Source of the DNA: Candidatus Kurthia intestinigallinarum
GTDB taxonomy: Bacteria > Bacillota > Bacilli > Bacillales_A > Planococcaceae
NCBI RefSeq assembly: GCF_003991225.1
Contig: NZ_JTFC01000007.1
Span: forward strand, 43,931-107,930
DNA length: 64,000 nt
Direction of reading: 5' to 3'
The translations under genes were made by a program, and so were the position numbers. This document shows, piece by piece, positions 52,529 through 61,203 of this stretch. Position 1 is the first letter of the stretch; every line of letters starts with the position of its first letter. The notes below the pieces were generated by a model. The model saw only the letters and a list, made by a program, of their open reading frames with translations, was not told the DNA's origin and searched no databases.

Positions 52529-52948
52529 TTAACGTTCGATTGGATCTTTTAAATCCCATTTTACATGGAAGGTTACGCTGTTTTTTCGTTCATGCTTATC
52601 ATCTAAACATTCTGTAAGAAGTCCAGACATATTTTGGTGCTGCTCAGCTAAAAAGCCAGCTTCTAAGCGGAAGCAACGATGTGTAATATGTAGTAAATCT
52701 TCAGCACCTGATAATGTAAAGAACGCTTCATCTTTTGATTGTTTATCAAGTGTTAAGATGCCCCAACTAGCATCTGCAAAAAATTGTAATACTTCTTCTA
52801 TTGTCGTAGCGGGGAATTTGCGTGCTAGCTCTTTACCAGCCCAGTAGAGAATATCTTCTTCATTTTTACCTAAGATAGAAGACAGAATATGGTCTCGAAT
52901 AAGCTCGTAGCCAAACGCAGAAACATTTTGTGTTAATTCTTGCGACAT
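52529..52948 (-). CDS. yslB: DUF2507-family protein YslB
   Basis: A 139-residue soluble protein of unknown biochemical function, with AFGYELIRDHILSSILGKNEEDILYWAGKELARKFP and LEAGFLAEQ, both typical of the DUF2507 family of Firmicutes (a fold related to TRAPP/V4R ligand-binding domains). It lies opposite to its neighbours between lysC and sdhC, as in B. subtilis. No cysteine or catalytic motif is evident. Confidence 0.87.
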   Translation of the reverse strand: MSQELTQNVSAFGYELIRDHILSSILGKNEEDILYWAGKELARKFPATTIEEVLQFFADASWGILTLDKQSKDEAFFTLSGAEDLLHITHRCFRLEAGFLAEQHQNMSGLLTECLDDKHERKNSVTFHVKWDLKDPIER

Positions 52949-53078
52949 ATGACCACTTCTTTCTTAAAATTTGTCTAAAATTTGAATGAGATAGAAAATA
53001 TTTGCTTGAAATAGATAATTCAACTCATTTATAGCGGTTTCCACACGTATAGGACGCTTTGAAATTGCTTTGGTTTCC

Positions 53079-53107
53079 TTGACGCTCAATAGTTATGAGA
53101 GTACAAT
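53079..53107 (+). promoter_or_regulatory. Promoter of sdhCAB
   Basis: TTGACG and TACAAT with 17 bp spacing; the leader to sdhC would be about 108 nt. Confidence 0.8.
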
Positions 53108-53221
53108 GAACTTGTCATAATATTGTACCATGATAAAGCTTGTAGTGAAACCATACGTTAGCGAATCTAACGATGGTTAATCTTGTGCTGCAAGTTTTAA
53201 GTACTGAGGGGGGTAACAGTC

Positions 53222-53833
53222 TTGGCGAAAGAAAAAGAGTTTTATTGGCGTCGACTACATTCACTACTTGGTTTAATTCCTGTAGGTCTGTTTTTAGTGT
53301 TCCATTTATTAGTCAACTTCCAAGCTACTAAAGGTGTAGAAGCTTTCAACGAAGCAGCAGGCTTAGTTGAAAAAATGCCATTCTTATTAGTTTTAGAATG
53401 GGTTGTAATTTATATTCCATTAATGTTCCATGCATTCTATGGTGTATATATTGCATTTACTGCAAAATCAAATCTAAAACGTTTTGGTACAACACGTAAC
53501 TGGTTCTTCATGTTACAACGTTTATCAGGTATTTTCTTAGTAATTTTCATTGCTTGGCATATCTGGCAAACACGTTTACAAAAAACGCTTGCAGATGCTG
53601 AAGTTAACTACGATATGATGGCTGACATCGTATCAAACCCAGCAATGTTAGCATTCTACATTGTTGGTATCATCGCAGCTACATTCCACTTATCTAACGG
53701 TATCTGGTCATTCTTAGTTAGCTGGGGTATTACACAATCTAAACAATCTCAAAAAGTTGCAACTTGGGTAACAATGATTTTCTTTGTATTGCTATCTGTA
53801 GTAGGCGTAATGGCAATTTTAGCTTTCGTTTAA
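53222..53833 (+). CDS. sdhC: Succinate dehydrogenase cytochrome b558 subunit
   Basis: Membrane anchor with two haems that hands electrons from succinate to menaquinone. The 203-residue protein has five hydrophobic helices and histidines at helix positions (RRLHSLLG, FLVFHLLVN, MFHAFYG, IAWHIW, TFHLSNG) that fit the di-haem Bacillus type. TTG 53222 (MAKEKEFYWRRL) follows GAGGGGGG. First gene of the operon; no separate SdhD exists in this type. Confidence 0.94.
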   Translation: MAKEKEFYWRRLHSLLGLIPVGLFLVFHLLVNFQATKGVEAFNEAAGLVEKMPFLLVLEWVVIYIPLMFHAFYGVYIAFTAKSNLKRFGTTRNWFFMLQRLSGIFLVIFIAWHIWQTRLQKTLADAEVNYDMMADIVSNPAMLAFYIVGIIAATFHLSNGIWSFLVSWGITQSKQSQKVATWVTMIFFVLLSVVGVMAILAFV

Positions 53834-53849
53834 TCGATAAGCTAATTTA

Positions 53850-53864
53850 TTGAAAACGCTAACT
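53850..53864. promoter_or_regulatory. Catabolite-responsive element (cre) between sdhC and sdhA
   Basis: TTGAAAACGCTAACT fits the CcpA consensus WTGNAANCGNWNNCW at all fixed positions. It lies in the 59-bp sdhC-sdhA gap, far downstream of the promoter, so a road-block mode is the likely mechanism if used. Confidence 0.65.
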
Positions 53865-53892
53865 ACTATTTGAACGAGGAGTGAGAAAAAAC

Positions 53893-55647
53893 ATGGCGAA
53901 AAGCAAACTTCTAGTTGTTGGCGGCGGTTTAGCCGGCTTAATGACTACAATGAAAGCTGCTGAAATGGGCACAGAAGTAGAATTATTCTCATTAGTTCCG
54001 GTTAAGCGTTCACACTCTGTATGTGCGCAAGGCGGAATGAATGGTGCCGTTAATACTAAAGGTGAAGGGGACTCACCTTGGATCCACTTTGATGATACTG
54101 TTTATGGCGGTGACTTCTTAGCAAACCAACCACCAGTAAAAGCAATGTGTGAAGCAGCACCTGGTATCATCCACTTACTAGACCGTATGGGCGTTATGTT
54201 CAACCGTACACCAGAAGGTCTTTTAGATTTCCGTCGTTTTGGCGGTACAATGCATCACCGTACAGCGTTCGCTGGTGCAACAACTGGTCAACAACTTCTA
54301 TACGCACTTGACGAACAAGTACGTAAATGGGAAGTAGAAGGCTTAGTTACAAAATTCGAAGGCTGGGAATTCCTAGGCCTAATCTTAGATGAACAAGGCG
54401 TATGTAAAGGTATTAAAGCACAAGACCTTGCAACTCACGAAATCCGTGCATTCCGTGGTGACGCAGTTGTTATGGCAACTGGTGGCCCTGGTATCATCTT
54501 CGGTAAATCAACAAACTCAATGATCAACACTGGTTCTGCAGCATCTATCGTGTACCAACAAGGTGCTAAATACGCAAACGGTGAAATGATCCAAATCCAC
54601 CCAACAGCAATCCCTGGCGATGACAAATTACGTCTAATGTCAGAATCTGCTCGTGGTGAAGGTGGCCGTATCTGGACTTATAAAGACGGTAAACCTTGGT
54701 ACTTCTTAGAAGAAAAATATCCTGCGTACGGTAACTTAGTACCTCGTGATGTTGCGACTCGTGAAATCTTCGACGTATGTATCAACCAAAAATTAGGTAT
54801 TAACGGTGAAAACGTTGTATACCTTGACTTATCTCACAAAGATCCACACGAATTAGATATTAAACTTGGTGGTATCATTGAAATCTACCAAAAATTCGTA
54901 GGTGATGATCCTCATAAAGTACCAATGAAAATCTTCCCAGCAGTTCACTATTCTATGGGCGGTTTATATGTAGATTACGATCAACATACAACAATCCCTG
55001 GTTGCTTCGCTGCAGGTGAATGTGATTACTCTCAACACGGTGGTAACCGTCTTGGCGCTAACTCATTACTTTCAGCTATCTACGGTGGTACTGTAGCTGG
55101 TCCAAACGCAGTTAACTACATTAAAGGTTTAGACAAACACGTTGAAGACCTTCCATCTAAAATTTATGATGATGCAGTTCGCGAAGAACAAGCTAAATGG
55201 AATGAAGTTATCTCAATGGATAAAGGTAACGAAAATGCTTACCTTCTTCACAAAGAGCTTGGTGAATTAATGACAAACAACGTAACAGTTGTTCGTTACA
55301 ACAAACAATTACAAGAAACACTTGAAAAATTAGCTGAATTCAAAGAACGTTGGAACAACATCAACGTAAATGATACAGCTAAATGGTCTAACCAAGGTAT
55401 TCAATTTACTCGTCAATTACGTAACATGCTTGCGCTTGCAAACGTAATTACAAAAGGTGCGTTACTACGTGATGAATCTCGTGGTGCTCACTACAAACCT
55501 GAATTCCCTGAACGTGACGATGAGAACTTCTTAAAAACAACAATTGCTGAATTCACACCGTCATTTGATCCAATTATCACTTACGAAGAAGTTGATTGCT
55601 CTATGATCAAACCTCGTAAACGTGACTACACAGGAGGTGCTCACTAA
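53893..55647 (+). CDS. sdhA: Succinate dehydrogenase flavoprotein subunit
   Basis: Oxidises succinate to fumarate with covalently bound FAD. The 584-residue protein has the N-terminal dinucleotide motif VVGGGLAGLM, the flavinylated-His region KRSHSVCAQGGMNGAVN, HPTAIPGD, the active-site ARGEGGRIW and HYSMGGLYVD, and HGGNRLGANSLLSAIYGG. ATG 53893 follows GAGGAG at 12 bases; GTG 53881 is too close to it. The codons are highly biased. Confidence 0.96.
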   Translation: MAKSKLLVVGGGLAGLMTTMKAAEMGTEVELFSLVPVKRSHSVCAQGGMNGAVNTKGEGDSPWIHFDDTVYGGDFLANQPPVKAMCEAAPGIIHLLDRMGVMFNRTPEGLLDFRRFGGTMHHRTAFAGATTGQQLLYALDEQVRKWEVEGLVTKFEGWEFLGLILDEQGVCKGIKAQDLATHEIRAFRGDAVVMATGGPGIIFGKSTNSMINTGSAASIVYQQGAKYANGEMIQIHPTAIPGDDKLRLMSESARGEGGRIWTYKDGKPWYFLEEKYPAYGNLVPRDVATREIFDVCINQKLGINGENVVYLDLSHKDPHELDIKLGGIIEIYQKFVGDDPHKVPMKIFPAVHYSMGGLYVDYDQHTTIPGCFAAGECDYSQHGGNRLGANSLLSAIYGGTVAGPNAVNYIKGLDKHVEDLPSKIYDDAVREEQAKWNEVISMDKGNENAYLLHKELGELMTNNVTVVRYNKQLQETLEKLAEFKERWNNINVNDTAKWSNQGIQFTRQLRNMLALANVITKGALLRDESRGAHYKPEFPERDDENFLKTTIAEFTPSFDPIITYEEVDCSMIKPRKRDYTGGAH

Positions 55648-55649
55648 TC

Positions 55650-56417
55650 ATGGCAGAACAAAAAACAATTACTGTTAAAGTAAAACGTCAAGATAGTCCA
55701 GAGGCATCGACTCGTTGGGAAGAATTCGAAGTTCCTTACCGCCCAAATATGAACGTTATCTCTGTTCTTATGAAAATTCGTGAGAACCCAGTAACTACAA
55801 GCGGTAAAAAAACTACTCCAGTAGCATGGGACATGAACTGTTTAGAAGAAGTTTGTGGCGCATGTTCAATGGTTATCAATGGCCGTCCACGTCAATCATG
55901 TTCAGCTCTTGTTGACCAATTACAACAACCACTTACAATCGAACCAATGAGCACGTTCCCAATTATCCGTGACTTACAAGTTGACCGTTCACGCATGTTC
56001 GACTCACTTAAAAAAGTTAAAGCTTGGGTTCCAATCGATGGTACGTACGATTTAGGTGAAGGTCCTCGTTTACCAGAACGTAAACGTGAATGGGCTTATG
56101 AGTTATCAAAATGTATGACTTGTGGTGTTTGCTTAGAGTCATGCCCTAACGTAAACTCTGGCTCTTCATTCATGGGTCCAGCTCCTTTATCACAAGTTCG
56201 TTTATTCAACACTCACCCAACTGGTGCAATGGTGAAAGACGAACGCTTAAACGCTATTATGGGAGACGGCGGTCTTGCTAACTGCGGTAACTCTCAAAAC
56301 TGTGTTCAAGCATGTCCTAAAGGTATTCCTTTAACAACTTCTATTGCTTCACTTAACCGTGCTGCAACAGTTCAAATGTTCAAAAACTTCTTCGGTTCTG
56401 ACCACATGGTCGACTAA
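55650..56417 (+). CDS. sdhB: Succinate dehydrogenase iron-sulfur subunit
   Basis: Passes electrons from FAD to the membrane haems through three clusters. The 255-residue protein has the 2Fe-2S set CLEEVCGACSMVINGRPRQSC, then CMTCGVCLESCPN and CGNSQNCVQACPKGIPL for the 4Fe-4S and 3Fe-4S clusters. AGGAGG precedes ATG 55650, which is two bases after the sdhA stop. Confidence 0.97.
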   Translation: MAEQKTITVKVKRQDSPEASTRWEEFEVPYRPNMNVISVLMKIRENPVTTSGKKTTPVAWDMNCLEEVCGACSMVINGRPRQSCSALVDQLQQPLTIEPMSTFPIIRDLQVDRSRMFDSLKKVKAWVPIDGTYDLGEGPRLPERKREWAYELSKCMTCGVCLESCPNVNSGSSFMGPAPLSQVRLFNTHPTGAMVKDERLNAIMGDGGLANCGNSQNCVQACPKGIPLTTSIASLNRAATVQMFKNFFGSDHMVD

Positions 56418-56426
56418 GAATATTGA

Positions 56427-56462
56427 ACAAAAGCCACTCGCTTCTGCGGGTGGCTTTTTTGT
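56427..56462 (+). terminator. Terminator of sdhCAB
   Basis: AAAGCCAC-T-CGC / GCG-G-GTGGCTTT with a TTCT loop, then six T. Confidence 0.92.
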
Positions 56463-56548
56463 TTGTAAAAAGAAAATATGTGCAATTGCGAGAAAAAGTT
56501 GGTAAAATATGAGAATGAACAACTATTCATTTATTTGGGGGGATTTAC

Positions 56549-56998
56549 ATGTTACCAGCATATATTGAGGATGTACAAACATGGTTGGCAGATTTTTATT
56601 ATTTCGAGGATATTAAAGTACGTTTTTGTGAAACAGATTTATTTGGTCATATGAATAATACAGTGCCATTCATTTATTTCGAGCAAGTGCGTACAGCGTA
56701 TATGGAAAATAGCGGCTTAATGGCACAAGAGCTTGAGCCAGGTGTCTTCGGTGTGCCGGTCATGGCAAATCTTCATTGTGACTATGTGCAACAGGCCTAC
56801 TACAATGATGTGTTAAAGGTTGGTGTGAAAATAGCACGTATTGGCCGCTCATCGATTGATATGCATTATGTTGCACTGAAGGGTCAAGAAATTATTTTTA
56901 CAGGAACAAGTACAGTCGTACAAATGAATAAAAATACAGGAAAATCTATAGCGTTCAATAATGAGCAATTAGAGTCACTTACCGGAACAGTTAAATAA
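56549..56998 (+). CDS. ysmA: Hotdog-fold acyl-CoA thioesterase (YsmA-like)
   Basis: The 149-residue protein has the 4HBT signature RFCETDLFGHMNNTVPFIYFEQVRTAY with the catalytic-type Asp and the HMNN motif, and LHCDYVQQAYYNDVLKVGVKIARIGRSSI. It probably hydrolyses an acyl-CoA; the substrate is unknown. GGGGGG precedes ATG 56549. It follows sdhB as ysmA does in B. subtilis. Confidence 0.87.
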   Translation: MLPAYIEDVQTWLADFYYFEDIKVRFCETDLFGHMNNTVPFIYFEQVRTAYMENSGLMAQELEPGVFGVPVMANLHCDYVQQAYYNDVLKVGVKIARIGRSSIDMHYVALKGQEIIFTGTSTVVQMNKNTGKSIAFNNEQLESLTGTVK

Positions 56999-57072
56999 TT
57001 CAGAAATAACTTGCTTATTAAGGCATTTAAAGTCAAAATAGAGGTTATATATACTTTACGGGAGTGATTTTA

Positions 57073-57516
57073 ATGCCGCATGACGAGTTAACTGAAAATA
57101 TTTTAAGTGTCGAAAAAAGTTTGCGACATATCGCCGGCAACATCAAACAAAAAGGACGCGAAATTTTGAGTAATTATACAATTACGCCACCACAATTTAT
57201 CGCGCTTCAGTGGTTAGATGAACTTGGGGACATGACAATTGGCGAACTTTCTACTAAAATGTATTTAGCGTTTAGTACAACAACTGATTTAGTCGATCGT
57301 ATGGAACAGAAAGAATTAGTCATTCGTTCTCGCGATACGAAAGATCGTCGTGTGGTCCGTGTACATTTGTTGGAAAAGGGTAAACAAATTATTACGGAGG
57401 TTGTTGAAAAGCGACAAGGCTATTTACAAGACGTTGTTAAAGATTTTGACGATTCGGAAGTGGAGGTTCTTTCAACACTCCTCTTACGAATGTATCAAGA
57501 AATGAAAGAGGAATGA
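57073..57516 (+). CDS. ysmB: MarR-family transcriptional regulator (YsmB-like)
   Basis: The 147-residue protein has the MarR winged helix with TITPPQFIALQWLDELGDMTIGELSTKMYLAFSTTTDLVDRMEQKELVIRSRDTKDRRVVRVHLLEKG, whose DxRxxRV-type wing binds DNA. The ligand and targets are unknown. ATG 57073 follows ACGGGAG; GTG 57064 is too close. In B. subtilis gerE lies between ysmA and ysmB; here only 74 bp separate them. Confidence 0.9.
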   Translation: MPHDELTENILSVEKSLRHIAGNIKQKGREILSNYTITPPQFIALQWLDELGDMTIGELSTKMYLAFSTTTDLVDRMEQKELVIRSRDTKDRRVVRVHLLEKGKQIITEVVEKRQGYLQDVVKDFDDSEVEVLSTLLLRMYQEMKEE

Positions 57517-57526
57517 GGCGGTTAAC

Positions 57527-58321
57527 GTGAATGCTCCAATTGGAGTTATTGATTCAGGTGTTGGTGGCTTAACCGTTGTAAAAGAAATGCTTCACTATTT
57601 ACCTAATGAAGAGATTTACTATATCGGTGATACAGCGCGCTGCCCATACGGTCCAAGAACGCCTAAAGAAGTCGTGAAATTTACATGGCAAATGGCGAAT
57701 AAACTGGAAGAGATGGGTATAAAAATGCTTGTCATTGCATGCAATACGGCAACATGCGTAGCATTAGAAAGTCTACAAAAACATAGCAACATTCCAATCA
57801 TCGGTGTCATCAATGCAGGTGCACAAGCCGCAATCAAGGCGACGAAAACACATGATATCGCAGTTATCGCAACAGCGGGTACAGTGAAAAGCGGGGCGTA
57901 TGAAAATGCCGTAGCATCACTTTATTCATCAAGTAAAATTTCATCGCTTGCATGTCCACCGCTTGTACCGCTTGTAGAAAGTGGCGAGTATGAAAGTGAA
58001 TTTGCTTTTGACTTAGTGAAAAAGACATTACAACCATTAGAAAAAAATCAGTTTGACACATTAATTTTAGGATGTACCCATTATCCAATTATTAAAGATT
58101 TGATTCAACGTGCAGTTGGCGATCAGGTACATATCGTATCCTCAGCTACTGAGACAGCGAAGCAAGCATTAGATATTCTACAATTCAAAGGTATCGAACG
58201 AAGTGCCACAACTGCACCACAACATCGATTTTTTGCAACAGGCTCATTGCCAATCTTTAAAGATATCGCAACGAACTGGCTACCAATCGATGACGTGAAT
58301 GCAGCGCGCATTACGTTATAA
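57527..58321 (+). CDS. racE: Glutamate racemase
   Basis: Supplies D-glutamate for peptidoglycan. The 264-residue protein has APIGVIDSGVGGLTV, the first catalytic Cys in VIACNTATC and the second in LGCTHYPI, each in its alpha/beta lobe. GTG 57527 is 10 bp after ysmB. The gerM and rph genes found after racE in B. subtilis are absent. Confidence 0.95.
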   Translation: MNAPIGVIDSGVGGLTVVKEMLHYLPNEEIYYIGDTARCPYGPRTPKEVVKFTWQMANKLEEMGIKMLVIACNTATCVALESLQKHSNIPIIGVINAGAQAAIKATKTHDIAVIATAGTVKSGAYENAVASLYSSSKISSLACPPLVPLVESGEYESEFAFDLVKKTLQPLEKNQFDTLILGCTHYPIIKDLIQRAVGDQVHIVSSATETAKQALDILQFKGIERSATTAPQHRFFATGSLPIFKDIATNWLPIDDVNAARITL

Positions 58322-58410
58322 CAAACAAGGGGCTGTCCCGCAGGAGCTTTTCTTCAACAGAAGAAGGTTTTGCATGGCAGCTCCTTTTCTACATATGGAG
58401 GGAATTAATT
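58322..58410 (+). other. Hairpin region between racE and rdgB
   Basis: GGAGC / GCTCC with an inner CTTC / GAAG stem (58341-58386) and a four-T tail; it may be a weak terminator. The next gene begins 25 bp later. Confidence 0.4.
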
Positions 58411-59001
58411 ATGAAGCAAGTCGTTATCGCTACAAAAAACAAAGGGAAAGCACATGATTTTGAAGCCATCTTTAAACCACTTGGCTATGATGTATTAACA
58501 CTATTTGATGTCGCACCAAGCATGGATATTGAGGAAACAGGAACAACATTTGAGGAAAATGCCATTTTAAAAGCAGAGGCACTAGCAAAAGATTTACAGC
58601 AATTAGTCATTGCCGATGATAGTGGCTTAGAAGTGGATGCACTAAACGGCGAACCAGGCGTTTATTCAGCACGTTACGCAGGCGACCATGATGATGAAGC
58701 GAATATCGATAAAGTGCTTGAAAAGCTCTCAGAAACGCCAGATAAGGACCGTACAGCACGTTTCGTATGCTGCCTAGCAATCACAGGTCCAGAGATGGAC
58801 ACGATGACTGTAAAAGGCTACTGTGAGGGTCAAATCTTACGTGAACGCCAAGGAGAGGATGGCTTTGGCTACGATCCGATTTTCTACATGCCAGAGCTCG
58901 GCAAAACATTAGCACAAGTAAGCGCAGAGGAAAAAGGCAAGGTGTCTCATCGAGGCAATGCACTGCGTTTACTAACAGAAAAATTAGCGGGTAAATTATA
59001 G
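58411..59001 (+). CDS. rdgB: Non-canonical purine NTP pyrophosphatase (RdgB/HAM1)
   Basis: Removes ITP, dITP and XTP from the nucleotide pool. The 196-residue protein has the substrate-binding ATKNKGKAHDFEAIF, the catalytic DDSGLEVDALNGEPGVYSARYAG and the FGYDPIFYMPELGKTLAQVSAEEKGKVSHRGNAL signature. AGGGA precedes ATG 58411 and ysnB follows after 10 bp, as in B. subtilis (ysnA-ysnB). Confidence 0.95.
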   Translation: MKQVVIATKNKGKAHDFEAIFKPLGYDVLTLFDVAPSMDIEETGTTFEENAILKAEALAKDLQQLVIADDSGLEVDALNGEPGVYSARYAGDHDDEANIDKVLEKLSETPDKDRTARFVCCLAITGPEMDTMTVKGYCEGQILRERQGEDGFGYDPIFYMPELGKTLAQVSAEEKGKVSHRGNALRLLTEKLAGKL

Positions 59002-59011
59002 GAGGGATTCG

Positions 59012-59506
59012 ATGAAGATTGTCGTATTAAGTGATACACACGGAGATGCTGCGATTATTCCAGACGTTATCGCAGCACATCCAGATGCAGCGTATTATTT
59101 CCACTGTGGCGATAGTGAGCTTGCCTATGAGGATGTGCATATAAAAGACTGCAAGCGTGTACGCGGGAACTGTGATTATGATGTGAACTATCCAGTAGAG
59201 GAAGTGGTCAATGTCGAGGGTAAGACGGTATTTATGACACATGGGCATTTATTTAACGTCAAAACGACGCTGACACCACTTGCGATGCGTGCACAGGAAG
59301 TTAATGCCAATATCGTGTTATTTGGTCACTCGCATGTTTTAGGCGCTGAATTAGTTGATGGCACACTCTTTTTAAACCCTGGCAGCCTCAAATCACCACG
59401 TGGCCGTAAAGAAAAAAGCTATGCGGTTATTGAGACAACAGCCGATAGCTATAGCGTTACATTTCTAGACGATCAACATCAGCTCATTACAAAAATTAAT
59501 TTCTAA
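59012..59506 (+). CDS. ysnB: YfcE/MJ0936-type metallophosphodiesterase (YsnB)
   Basis: The 164-residue calcineurin-like protein has the metal-binding set LSDTHGD, HCGDSE, VRGNCDYD, MTHGHLFNV and FGHSHV. Family members hydrolyse phosphodiesters in vitro; the natural substrate is unknown. AGGAGGG lies before ATG 59012. Confidence 0.9.
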   Translation: MKIVVLSDTHGDAAIIPDVIAAHPDAAYYFHCGDSELAYEDVHIKDCKRVRGNCDYDVNYPVEEVVNVEGKTVFMTHGHLFNVKTTLTPLAMRAQEVNANIVLFGHSHVLGAELVDGTLFLNPGSLKSPRGRKEKSYAVIETTADSYSVTFLDDQHQLITKINF

Positions 59507-59526
59507 TTCTATATTAAAAAAATTTA

Positions 59527-59555
59527 TTGACGCTTCTAAAAACGTCCTATATAAT
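59527..59555 (+). promoter_or_regulatory. Promoter of the tRNA-Arg gene
   Basis: TTGACG and TATAAT with 17 bp spacing, ending 31 bp before the tRNA 5' end. Confidence 0.9.
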
Positions 59556-59586
59556 AAGTATTGTCCTAATCGAATTAGGCAATACC

Positions 59587-59660
<74 letters not shown>

Positions 59661-59674
59661 TCAAGGTGTCATCG

Positions 59675-59722
59675 AAAAACGCTTTAAGTTCTTATTACAT
59701 AGGAATTTAAGGCGTTTTTTGT
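59675..59722 (+). terminator. Terminator of the tRNA gene
   Basis: AAACGCTTTAA pairs with TTAAGGCGTTT (one wobble) and is followed by six T. Confidence 0.85.
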
Positions 59723-59773
59723 TTTCTAGAAAATGATAAAATAAAGAGAATATGGCATAGGGAAGTGGACAGA

Positions 59774-60214
59774 ATGATCGATTATTATCTTGTATTGCTT
59801 GTGGGTATTGTGATGGCGGCTGGCAGTATCTTTCTTTTAATCACAATGGTTAAGGACCGGGTTTTCCCGTTTTTACGTATTTTAAAAACGCTCGGGCTAT
59901 TTGTAGTAGGAATCGGACTACTCGTATTTACGGTGCCGGATTTAAAATCAATTGTGGCAAAAGACTATGACCAGCTAGAGGGGAAATGTACGATTGATAC
60001 CGCTAAAAGTGGGCGACATCATACGACGAAAACGTATTTTGATATGGTGTATTTAGACGAGAAAATTAGGAGTAAGGGTAAACCGGAGTTACCCGCATAT
60101 GGCGAGGCCAATCCATATTATTGTGAGATTACGGTAAGTCACAATCATCAGTTTGAAATGGATTACAAAGTATATGACTGGAAGACAAGAGAATTGCTTG
60201 AGACGAGTGACTAA
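59774..60214 (+). CDS. Membrane protein of unknown function, two segments and an outer domain
   Basis: The 146-residue protein has two hydrophobic helices (about 5-26 and 35-53) followed by a soluble part (about 55-146) with two cysteines (GKCTIDTAKSG and YYCEITVSHNHQ) that could form a disulfide outside the cell. I do not recognise the family. ATG 59774 follows AGGGAAG; GTG 59765 is too close to it. It lies between the tRNA and a converging secreted protein gene. Confidence 0.7.
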   Translation: MIDYYLVLLVGIVMAAGSIFLLITMVKDRVFPFLRILKTLGLFVVGIGLLVFTVPDLKSIVAKDYDQLEGKCTIDTAKSGRHHTTKTYFDMVYLDEKIRSKGKPELPAYGEANPYYCEITVSHNHQFEMDYKVYDWKTRELLETSD

Positions 60215-60342
60215 CAGTACATACGAGAGAATAGGAATGAAATCACTAGGAGAGGGTTTTCAATATTTTAAGCTAAATTGCGATGATATTTTGAGCATAT
60301 TGAAGCGGAATTTTAAACGATAGAAAGCCATATATAAACATG

Positions 60343-60383
60343 AAAACCCCCACCGTATTCAAACGACGGTGGAGGTTTTATTT
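60343..60383. terminator. Bidirectional terminator between the two unknown genes
   Basis: AAAACCCCCACCGT / ACGGTGGAGGTTTT, 14 bp with one mismatch, and suitable runs on both sides. Confidence 0.9.
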
Positions 60384-60384
60384 A

Positions 60385-60825
60385 TTAGCGCATATTTGTT
60401 AGGATAGACGAACGATTATCTTGCATTTTTTTAATGAAATTAGTCATTGTATCAAATGCTTCGTTGCGTTTATTTGATAAACTTTGAAGACGAAGCGTAT
60501 CCATTTGCTGCGAATTGGCTAGCGTATCCATTTGTTGTTTAATCAATGCTCTTTCCTCTTCATTCTTACAAGTAGCTAACCGTTCATTAAGTTTTGAAAT
60601 CTCAGCATTTCGTACTTGTACCTGTTCTAGCTGATTCTTTAGTTGATCTTCCAATAAACCTGCGCGCTTACTTTGCACGGCCAATAATGCGTTCTCGAGA
60701 TCCATACCTTGCAAGCTTGATAAATTTGTTTGTGCTGCAGTTGTTACTGTAGTTGCAGACGAGTGTCCAGCACCTGTAAATAATAAAGCAACAGCCATAC
60801 TACTACTAATTAAACATTTTTTCAT
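60385..60825 (-). CDS. Secreted coiled-coil protein of unknown function
   Basis: The 146-residue protein has a signal peptide (about 1-24, cleavage near SSA) and a long helical region (about 38-140) rich in Gln, Glu, Leu and Lys with heptad character (LLEDQLKNQLEQVQVRNAEISKLNERL). One cysteine is left in the mature part. A ribosome site AATGGAGG precedes the start. I do not recognise the family; a wall-associated or chaperone-like role is only a guess. Confidence 0.68.
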   Translation of the reverse strand: MKKCLISSSMAVALLFTGAGHSSATTVTTAAQTNLSSLQGMDLENALLAVQSKRAGLLEDQLKNQLEQVQVRNAEISKLNERLATCKNEEERALIKQQMDTLANSQQMDTLRLQSLSNKRNEAFDTMTNFIKKMQDNRSSILTNMR

Positions 60826-61011
60826 TGTAAACCTCCATTCATTTTTAGTGGTAGATTACCACTTCTTACTACCTATCTTATAGGCCAAAGGTTAAGATGA
60901 GGTTAAAAAGAAAAAATAAGGTAGCATCTTTTTCCAAACATTCTCTTTACACGAATCGTCGAAAATAATGTATAGTAGTATGGTTACGTTAACAAAAAGT
61001 AGGTGAACCAA

Positions 61012-61161
61012 ATGGGAAAATATCAATTAGATTCAAAAGGCCAGGCAGCAGTAACGAAGTTCCACGAAAAAAACAAGCCGGCTCAGTCCAATAAACAAGA
61101 ACGTCTTGCACAATTACGTGAGGCATATTTACAAAAGAAACAAGCGAAGCAAGGGAAATAA
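61012..61161 (+). CDS. 49-residue charged small protein
   Basis: An ATG preceded by GTAGGTGA opens a 49-codon frame, MGKYQLDSKGQAAVTKFHEKN and onwards, ending KKQAKQGK. The product is basic and probably helical (about 27-45). It has a good terminator 5 bp after the stop, which supports a real gene. I do not recognise the family. A TATAGT box near 60971 could be its -10. Confidence 0.65.
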   Translation: MGKYQLDSKGQAAVTKFHEKNKPAQSNKQERLAQLREAYLQKKQAKQGK

Positions 61162-61163
61162 TA

Positions 61164-61203
61164 AGAAAGAGGCTTTCACATGTGTGAGAGCCTCTTTTTT
61201 TAT
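61164..61203. terminator. Bidirectional terminator after the 49-residue gene and the cupin gene
   Basis: AAAGAGGCT-TTCACA / TGTGAG-AGCCTCTTT with T- and A-runs; the outer arms equal the end motif of the 134-bp repeats. Confidence 0.9.

Noticed and set aside
56514..56531. FadR-like dyad AATGAACAACTATTCATT before the thioesterase gene
   Set aside because: The half sites resemble FadR arms, but the spacing is eight bases instead of four, so it does not fit the operator.
58322..58410. Third copy of the 134-bp element (GGGGCTGTCCC phrase)
   Set aside because: The words look alike, but there is no match to the inner CCGG hairpin or the ends of the two true copies.
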